Source: Actinomycetes bacterium (lineage in GTDB: Bacteria; Actinomycetota; Acidimicrobiia; Acidimicrobiales; Palsa-688). Taken from it: a stretch of 18,674 nucleotides of DNA. The stretch covers positions 1-18,674 of the forward strand of contig JAJZWW010000016.1 in NCBI GenBank assembly GCA_021846485.1. Direction: 5' to 3'. Shown piece after piece: positions 13,764 through 18,674 of this stretch. The position numbers and the translations under genes are program-made. The notes below the pieces were generated by a model that saw only the letters and a program-made list of their open reading frames with translations, did no database searches and had not been told where the DNA came from. How positions within the stretch are numbered: the first letter of the stretch is position 1; every line of letters starts with the position of its first letter.

Positions 13764-14243
13764 TCAGGACCCGAGCTGTTCGAGCAGGGCGGCGACGATC
13801 GAGATCCCGCCCCGGGCGCGCTCCCAGGCGTCGCCGACGGCGTCGTGGTCCACCAGGCCCACCGCGTCGGGCGCGATCCCGAGGGCCTCCGAGGCGCTCG
13901 CCGCCAGGGGTTGGGGCTCCAGGCGGTCTTCGGCGTCGGCGCCGAAGGCCTCGAGGCCGTCCCAGAGTGCCGCCGGGGGAGCTGGGGGGTGGCGGCCGGT
14001 GGCCACGGCGAGAGCGGTGGCGGAGAAGACCTCCTCGGTCACCAGCCCCGGAGGTCGCCTGTAGCCGGCCACCGGATGGAGGCGCCACTCGAGCAGTGCC
14101 CCGGTCGGGCCGTCCTCGCGGATCCAGACCTGCGAGCCGTTGACGTAGGTGTCGACCGGTTCGCCGAAGCGGGCGTCGAGCGCCACGACCAGATCCGGGG
14201 TGATCCTCCACACGCAGCTGGCGACCGCCTCGATGCCGGCCAT
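13764..14243 (-). CDS. Hypothetical protein downstream of PAC2
   Basis: 159 residues from ATG 14243, which lies 5 nt after the PAC2 stop, so the two form an operon with coupled translation. I do not recognise a named family. The N-terminal half (ASCVWRITPDLVVALDARFGEPVDTYVNGSQVWI, read in two parts around residue 22) looks like a compact alpha/beta domain with EWRLHPVAGYRRP following. The C-terminal half is helical, ending VAALLEQLGS. No signal peptide or transmembrane helix. Neighbour context suggests a role linked to the PAC2 protein, whose own role in bacteria is unclear. An ORF in this frame continues upstream through PAC2, but that part is a shadow of the PAC2 gene. Confidence 0.7.
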   Translation of the reverse strand: MAGIEAVASCVWRITPDLVVALDARFGEPVDTYVNGSQVWIREDGPTGALLEWRLHPVAGYRRPPGLVTEEVFSATALAVATGRHPPAPPAALWDGLEAFGADAEDRLEPQPLAASASEALGIAPDAVGLVDHDAVGDAWERARGGISIVAALLEQLGS

Positions 14244-14248
14244 CGGGA

Positions 14249-15133
14249 TCAGGACCCGCCGTGGTGGCGGCGCAAGAAGCGCTCGACCTCCTCCGCCAGG
14301 CGGTCCGGATCGGCGGACAGGGACGTTGCGCTCCGGGCTGTCTCGGCGTCGTCGGCTTCCTCCAGCTGGGCCACGTAGGACGCGGCGTCGTCGTCGGCGG
14401 CGACGCGCTCGGAGACCATCCGCTCGTACTCGTCGGCCGCCACGAGGAGTGCCGAAGGGTCGACGGGGGCGCCGAGCAGCTCGGCCGAGCGCTGCACGAG
14501 CGCGAGGGCCGCCTTCGGGGAGGCCATCTGGTGCACGTAGTGAGGCACCGAGGCCCACAGCCTGGCCGAGGGGACCCCGGCTGCCGAAAGGGCCTCGTGG
14601 AGGACGCCGAGGATGCCGGTGGGGCCCTCGTAGAGGGACCTGGCCAGCCCGAGCCGGGAGGCCAGCGCCTCGTCGTCGGCGCTGGCGGAGACCCGCACCG
14701 GGCGGGTATGGGGGACGTCGGCGAGCAGGGCACCGAGGATGATCGCCATCTCGGCCTCGTAGCTGCGGGCCACCCCGGCGAGCAGCCGGGAGAAGCTCCG
14801 CCACCTGAGCTGCGGCTCGACCCCCCGGACCAAGACGAGGTCCCGCCCGCGCCCCGACGGCCCGGGAGGGGTCCGGGCGTGCAGCAGCTCCACCTCGGGC
14901 CAGTGGATCGAGCGCCGGTGGCCGGCGCCAAGGCGGACCTCCGGCCGGGTCTCGGTGAAGTCGTAGAACTCCTCGGGGTCGATCGACGCGAAGGTCTGCG
15001 CGCCCCACGCCCGGGAGAGGTGGGAGAGCGCCAGGCTGGCGGCCTCCCCGGCGTCGTTCCATCCCTCGAAGGCGACGACCACGAGCGGGCGGCCCATCTC
15101 CGGCCGGCGGCGCCAGACGAGGGGATCGGTCAC
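14249..15133 (-). CDS. PAC2 family protein
   Basis: 294 residues from GTG 15133. PAC2 (proteasome assembly chaperone 2-like, COG2047-type) proteins are common in actinobacteria and archaea; a proteasome role in actinobacteria is suspected, not shown. Typical marks: PLVVVAFEGWNDAGEAASLAL at the N-terminus (read PLVVVAFEGWNDAG), FYDFTETRPEV, RDLVLVRGVEPQLRWRSF, the GALLADVPHTRPV block, and GPTGILGVLHEAL with PSARLWASVPHYV. The acidic C-terminus (YVAQLEEADDAETARS) is also usual. The frame is open to 15310, but the extra 59 residues are Pro/Arg-rich noise, and a TAGCGT box 7 nt before GTG 15133 fixes the start. Downstream gene is 5 nt away. Confidence 0.88.
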   Translation of the reverse strand: MTDPLVWRRRPEMGRPLVVVAFEGWNDAGEAASLALSHLSRAWGAQTFASIDPEEFYDFTETRPEVRLGAGHRRSIHWPEVELLHARTPPGPSGRGRDLVLVRGVEPQLRWRSFSRLLAGVARSYEAEMAIILGALLADVPHTRPVRVSASADDEALASRLGLARSLYEGPTGILGVLHEALSAAGVPSARLWASVPHYVHQMASPKAALALVQRSAELLGAPVDPSALLVAADEYERMVSERVAADDDAASYVAQLEEADDAETARSATSLSADPDRLAEEVERFLRRHHGGS

Positions 15134-15140
15134 CTGCTCG

Positions 15141-15146
15141 ACGCTA
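15141..15146 (-). promoter_or_regulatory. -10 box, leaderless start of PAC2
   Basis: On the minus strand TAGCGT ends 7 nt before GTG 15133, with no Shine-Dalgarno between. Confidence 0.55.
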
Positions 15147-15185
15147 CCGCGGCGCGGCCGTTTCCCGGGGTGGGTGGTCGCTGGC

Positions 15186-15243
15186 GGGGCGGGAGGGGCT
15201 CCAGCGGTGGGGGGGAGCCCGCTGGTGCCGCTCCTCCCGCCCC
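15186..15243. repeat. Long imperfect hairpin between divergent PAC2 and lhr
   Basis: GGGGCGGGAGG (15186-15196) is the exact reverse complement of CCTCCCGCCCC (15233-15243). Inside, GGC 15197-15199 pairs with GCC 15227-15229 and CAGCGG 15202-15207 with CCGCTG 15219-15224, leaving small internal loops and an 11-nt G-rich loop. It lies upstream of both predicted leaderless starts, so neither gene's message should contain it. Confidence 0.55.
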
Positions 15244-15311
15244 ACCGACACGCTACCCCGCCGGGGCGGTGCCGTCCCCGGGCCGGGCGGGGAGTGGTCC
15301 GAGGCTCCACC

Positions 15312-15317
15312 TACGCT
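15312..15317 (+). promoter_or_regulatory. -10 box, leaderless start of lhr
   Basis: TACGCT ends 6 nt before GTG 15324. No Shine-Dalgarno lies between them. Confidence 0.6.
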
Positions 15318-15323
15318 TGGGTC

Positions 15324-18300
15324 GTGGACTTCTCCCCCCCGACGCAGGCCTGGTTCGAGGCGGCGTTCGAGGCACCCACCGAAGCCCAGGAGCGCGGCTG
15401 GGAGGCGATCGGCCGGGGGGAGCACACCTTGATCCTGGCGCCGACGGGATCGGGCAAGACGCTGGCCGCGTTCTTGTGGGCCCTCGACCGGTTGCTGGTC
15501 GGGCCCACCGACGGGCCCCGCTGCCGGGTGCTCTACGTGAGCCCGCTCAAGGCGCTCACCCACGACGTCAGCCGCAACCTGCGCGCCCCGCTCGCGGGGA
15601 TCGCCCGGGAGGCAGGCAGGTTGGGCCTCGAGGTGCCCGACGTCAGGGTGGCCGTGCGCACCGGCGACACCCCTCCCGAGGACCGGGCCGCCATGGCCCG
15701 CAACCCACCCGACGTGCTCGTCACCACCCCGGAGTCCCTCTACCTGCTGCTCACCTCGAGGGCGAGGACGATGCTCGCCGGCGTCGAGCAGGTCATCGTC
15801 GACGAGATCCACGCCATCGCGGGGGCCAAGCGCGGCGCCCACCTCGCCCTCTCGCTCGAGCGGCTCGCCAGGCTGACCTCCAGCCCACCCGCACCGGCCG
15901 GCAAGGAGGCGGTGGCGGCCCCCCACACCTTCCAGCGGATCGGGCTGTCGGCGACCCAACGCCCACTGGAGGAGGTCGCCCGATTCCTCGGTGGGCAGGA
16001 GGCCGGCGGCCAGCCCCGCCCGGTGACCGTCGTCGACGCCGGCGTGCGCAAGCCGCTCGAGATCGAGATCGTCGTACCCGTCGAGGACATGGGCGAGCTC
16101 GGCCGCCCCTTCGCCGCGGACGGCGAAGCGCTGGTCATGCGGGGGGCGGCGGCGGGAACCCCGGAGGTGCGGGCCTCGATCTGGCCGGCGGTCCATCCCC
16201 GGCTGCTCGAGGCGGTCCGCAGCCACCGCTCGACGCTCGTGTTCGTCAACTCGCGGCGCCTGGCCGAGCGGCTCGCCGCCCGGCTCAACGAGCTGGCCGC
16301 GGTCGGGGTCGACCCCGCCTCGGGGGTCGACTCCCACGCCCTCGGCGGGTCGAGCCACCTCTCGGCGGGCGCCCCTGCAGAGCTGGTCCGGGCCCACCAC
16401 GGTTCGATCGCCCGCGAGCAGCGCCTGGAGATAGAAGACGCCCTGAAGGCCGGTCGGCTCCCCGGCCTGGTGGCCACCAGCTCCCTCGAGCTGGGCATCG
16501 ACATGGGCGCCGTCGACCTGGTGGTCCAGGTGGGAGCGCCCACGTCGGTAGCGGCCGGCCTCCAGCGCATCGGGAGGGCAGGGCACCGCGTAGGGGAGGC
16601 ATCGAAGGGTCGCATTTTCCCCAAGTTCCGTCACGACCTGCTCGTCGCGGCGGCCGTGGTGGAGCGGATGCACGCCGGGCTGGTCGAGCAGACCCGGGTC
16701 CCTCGAAACCCCCTCGACGTCCTCGCCCAGCAGGTCGTCGCCCACGTCGCCGCGGCCGAGCGACCGGTCCCCGTCGACGAGGTCGCCGAGATCGCCCGCG
16801 CCGCCTACCCCTTCGCACACCTGACCACGGCCAGCCTGGAGGGGGTGCTCGACATGCTCTCCGGTCGCTACCCGAGCGACGAGCTCGCCGACCTGCGGCC
16901 GCGCCTTGTGTGGGACCGGGTGGCCGGCACCCTCACCGCCCGGCCGGGGGCGAAGCTGCTCGCGGTGACCAGCGGGGGGACGATCCCCGACCGCGGGCTC
17001 TACGGCGTGTTCACCCCGGAGGGCGCCCGGGTCGGGGAGCTCGACGAGGAGATGGTCTACGAGAGCCGGGTGGGGGAGACCTTCGTGCTCGGGGCGACGA
17101 CCTGGAGGATCGAGGACATCACCCGGGACCGGGTGGTGGTGACCCCGGCGCCGGGGGTGCCGGGCAAGATGCCGTTCTGGCACGGCGACAACCCGGGCCG
17201 GCCCTTCGAGCTGGGCGTCGCGGTCGGGGAGCTCACCCGTTCGATCCAGGGGCGATCGGACCGGTCCCTGCGGGAGGGTTGCGACTTGGACGAGCTGGCG
17301 CTGCGCAACCTACGGGCCTACATCTCCGAGGAGCTCGAGGCTACCGGTGGCCTGCTGCCGACCGACCGCCAGATCGTCGTCGAGCGCTTCCGGGACGAGC
17401 TCGGCGACTGGAGGCTCTGCGTCCTGTCGCCGTTCGGAGCCCTGGTGCACGCCCCCTGGGCGATGGCCGTGGAGGCCCGCCTCGCCGCCGGCGCCGGGCC
17501 CGGGGCGGCTGCCGGCGCCGAGGGCGTGCAGGCCGTCTGGAGCGACGACGGGATCATTCTCAGGGTCCCCGACTCCGACGAGCCGCCCGATGCTTCGGTG
17601 GTCACCCTCGACCCCGACGAGGTGGAGGACCTGGTGGTCGGCGCGCTCGGGTCCTCGGCGGTGTTCGCCGCCAGGTTCCGGGAGAACGCGGCGCGCTCGC
17701 TCTTGCTGACCCGCCGGCGGCCCGGCAGCAGGACCCCGCTGTGGCAGCTGCGCCAGCGGGCCGCCGACCTGCTGGCGGTCGTGTCCGGCCACGGCCAGTT
17801 CCCGGTCCTGCTCGAGACCTACCGGGAGTGCCTGAGCGACCAGTTCGACCTCCCCGCCCTCGTCGGGCTGATGCGGGACGTCGCTGCCCGGCGGGTGAGG
17901 GTCTCGGCGGTCGACCTCGCGACCCCGTCGCCGTTCGCCTCGGGCCTGGTGTCGTCCTACGTGGCCGCGTTCATGTACGAAGGCGACGCCCCCCTCGCAG
18001 AGCGGCGGGCGCAGGCGCTGACCCTCGACCGGAGGATGCTCGCCGAGCTGCTCGGCTCCGAGGAGCTGCGCGACCTGCTCGACCCGGCGGAGCTCGCCGC
18101 CCTCGAAGCCGAGCTCCAAGGCCTCGACGAGCGCCGGTGGGCGACGTCGCCGGACGGGATCGTCGACCTGCTGCGCCGGCTCGGGGACCTCACCTCCGAG
18201 GAGCTGTCCGCCCGCTGCGCCCCAGGCTGGGATCCCGTGGCGGCCGTCGGCGAGCTGGTCGCCGCCCGGCGGGTGCTCCCGGTCCGGGTGGCCGGCGAGC

Positions 18301-18674
18301 AGCGCCTGATCGTCGCCGAGGACGCGGCGCGCTATCGCGACTGGCTCGGGGTGTCGCTCCCCGCAGGCCTGCCCGCCGCCTTCCTGGAGCCTGCCGCCGG
18401 CGCCCGGCTCCAGGTGGTCCGGCGCTGGGCCCGGGTCCACGGGCCGTTCGCCCCGGCTGAGCCGGCCGCCCGCTTCGGGGTGGGCGCGGGCGAGATGCTC
18501 GAGGTGCTCGCCGAGCTGGAGGCGGCCGGCCGCCTGGAGCGAGGGGCGCTGCGACCCGGAGGCAGGGGAGAGGACTGGTGCGACGTCGGGGTGCTCCGGC
18601 GTCTCCGCCAGCGGTCGCTCGCCGCCCTGCGCCGAGAGGTCGAGCCCACCGAGGTCGACGCCCTCGCCAGGTTC
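15324..18674 (+). CDS. lhr: Lhr-type ATP-dependent helicase, C-terminus beyond right edge
   Basis: 1117 codons with no stop, cut exactly at a codon boundary; full-length actinobacterial Lhr is about 1500 residues. It is an SF2 3'-to-5' DNA and RNA-DNA helicase with a repair role in mycobacteria. Motifs: Q-like PTEAQERGW (18-26), I APTGSGKT (39-46, K45), Ia YVSPLKAL, Ib TTPESLYLLL, II DEIH (160-163), III SATQRP (209-214), IV LVFVNSRR, V ATSSLELGIDMG, VI QRIGRAGH (414-421). After the motor domains come the Lhr-core winged-helix and beta regions (GTIPDRGLYGVF, GKMPFWHGDNPGR, SPFGALVHAPWAMAV) and the start of the C-terminal helical extension. The reading frame is continuous; a longer overlapping open frame is a shadow. 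GTG 15324 is supported by a TACGCT box. Confidence 0.93.
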   Translation, partial: MDFSPPTQAWFEAAFEAPTEAQERGWEAIGRGEHTLILAPTGSGKTLAAFLWALDRLLVGPTDGPRCRVLYVSPLKALTHDVSRNLRAPLAGIAREAGRLGLEVPDVRVAVRTGDTPPEDRAAMARNPPDVLVTTPESLYLLLTSRARTMLAGVEQVIVDEIHAIAGAKRGAHLALSLERLARLTSSPPAPAGKEAVAAPHTFQRIGLSATQRPLEEVARFLGGQEAGGQPRPVTVVDAGVRKPLEIEIVVPVEDMGELGRPFAADGEALVMRGAAAGTPEVRASIWPAVHPRLLEAVRSHRSTLVFVNSRRLAERLAARLNELAAVGVDPASGVDSHALGGSSHLSAGAPAELVRAHHGSIAREQRLEIEDALKAGRLPGLVATSSLELGIDMGAVDLVVQVGAPTSVAAGLQRIGRAGHRVGEASKGRIFPKFRHDLLVAAAVVERMHAGLVEQTRVPRNPLDVLAQQVVAHVAAAERPVPVDEVAEIARAAYPFAHLTTASLEGVLDMLSGRYPSDELADLRPRLVWDRVAGTLTARPGAKLLAVTSGGTIPDRGLYGVFTPEGARVGELDEEMVYESRVGETFVLGATTWRIEDITRDRVVVTPAPGVPGKMPFWHGDNPGRPFELGVAVGELTRSIQGRSDRSLREGCDLDELALRNLRAYISEELEATGGLLPTDRQIVVERFRDELGDWRLCVLSPFGALVHAPWAMAVEARLAAGAGPGAAAGAEGVQAVWSDDGIILRVPDSDEPPDASVVTLDPDEVEDLVVGALGSSAVFAARFRENAARSLLLTRRRPGSRTPLWQLRQRAADLLAVVSGHGQFPVLLETYRECLSDQFDLPALVGLMRDVAARRVRVSAVDLATPSPFASGLVSSYVAAFMYEGDAPLAERRAQALTLDRRMLAELLGSEELRDLLDPAELAALEAELQGLDERRWATSPDGIVDLLRRLGDLTSEELSARCAPGWDPVAAVGELVAARRVLPVRVAGEQRLIVAEDAARYRDWLGVSLPAGLPAAFLEPAAGARLQVVRRWARVHGPFAPAEPAARFGVGAGEMLEVLAELEAAGRLERGALRPGGRGEDWCDVGVLRRLRQRSLAALRREVEPTEVDALARF

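Noticed and set aside
15144..17183. A 679-residue minus-strand open frame opposite lhr
   Set aside because: Shadow of the helicase gene with no recognisable domains.
14261..18460. A 1399-residue open frame on the plus strand overlapping PAC2 and lhr
   Set aside because: It runs antisense through PAC2 and in another frame over lhr; its protein is Gly/Arg/Pro-rich low complexity. The lhr frame carries all helicase motifs.
1..18674. Mobile elements, CRISPR arrays, tRNA or rRNA genes
   Set aside because: None seen: no transposase or integrase reading frames, no regular repeats, and no tRNA-like cloverleaf or rRNA sequence.

Overview
This is a very GC-rich window (roughly three quarters G+C by eye) with dense, ordinary bacterial gene packing, many GTG starts and GTGA/ATGA stop-start overlaps. 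The gene set points to an actinobacterium: glucosyl-3-phosphoglycerate synthase, a CysO-type sulfur carrier ending in AVAGG, a DUF3263 protein, a LytR_C protein, actinobacterial-type HemQ, PAC2, an actinobacterial-length Lhr helicase, and a groEL under CIRCE control without groES beside it. Acidimicrobiia or a neighbouring class is my best guess, from family resemblance only. I see no mobile elements, tRNA or rRNA genes, CRISPR arrays or prophage; it reads as a chromosomal core region.

Layout, left to right. (1) 1-1773, minus strand: a zinc alcohol dehydrogenase (cut by the left edge) downstream of an MFS transporter, with a perfect 12-bp inverted repeat in the promoter region that the transporter shares with a plus-strand operon. 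(2) 1876-4726, plus strand: DUF3263 protein, LytR_C membrane protein, trehalose-phosphatase (OtsB) and a type II glycerate kinase. (3) 4766-5662, minus strand: gpgS. With otsB and the glycerate kinase it makes a small cluster around trehalose and glucosylglycerate-type metabolism. (4) 5743-7483, plus strand: a promoter, a SAM (S-box) riboswitch, a threonine-synthase-family PLP enzyme and a CysO-like sulfur carrier overlapping it by 4 nt. (5) 7547-9259: promoter, perfect CIRCE operator and groEL, then a strong hairpin. (6) 9341-11247: hemQ (coproheme decarboxylase) overlapping an LhgO-type FAD oxidoreductase. (7) 11286-13737: larE, a convergent 84-aa cysteine protein, a Nudix hydrolase and a hypothetical protein. 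(8) 13764-15133, minus strand: PAC2 protein followed by a hypothetical protein. (9) 15324 to the right edge: an Lhr-type helicase, 1117 codons without a stop, cut by the window end.

Two things stand out. First, a SAM riboswitch controlling a 'threonine synthase' plus a sulfur-carrier protein makes little sense for threonine synthesis. It makes good sense if the PLP enzyme uses a protein thiocarboxylate to make homocysteine from O-phosphohomoserine. This is inference, but it is the best candidate for a new system here. Second, at least six genes across the window, and perhaps nine, have an ANNNT-type -10 hexamer that ends exactly 6-7 nt before the start codon, the signature of leaderless transcripts. 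This pattern also supports the start codons chosen. By contrast the riboswitch operon and groEL, the two regulated units with real leaders, share a TTGCGC -35 element at 17-nt spacing.
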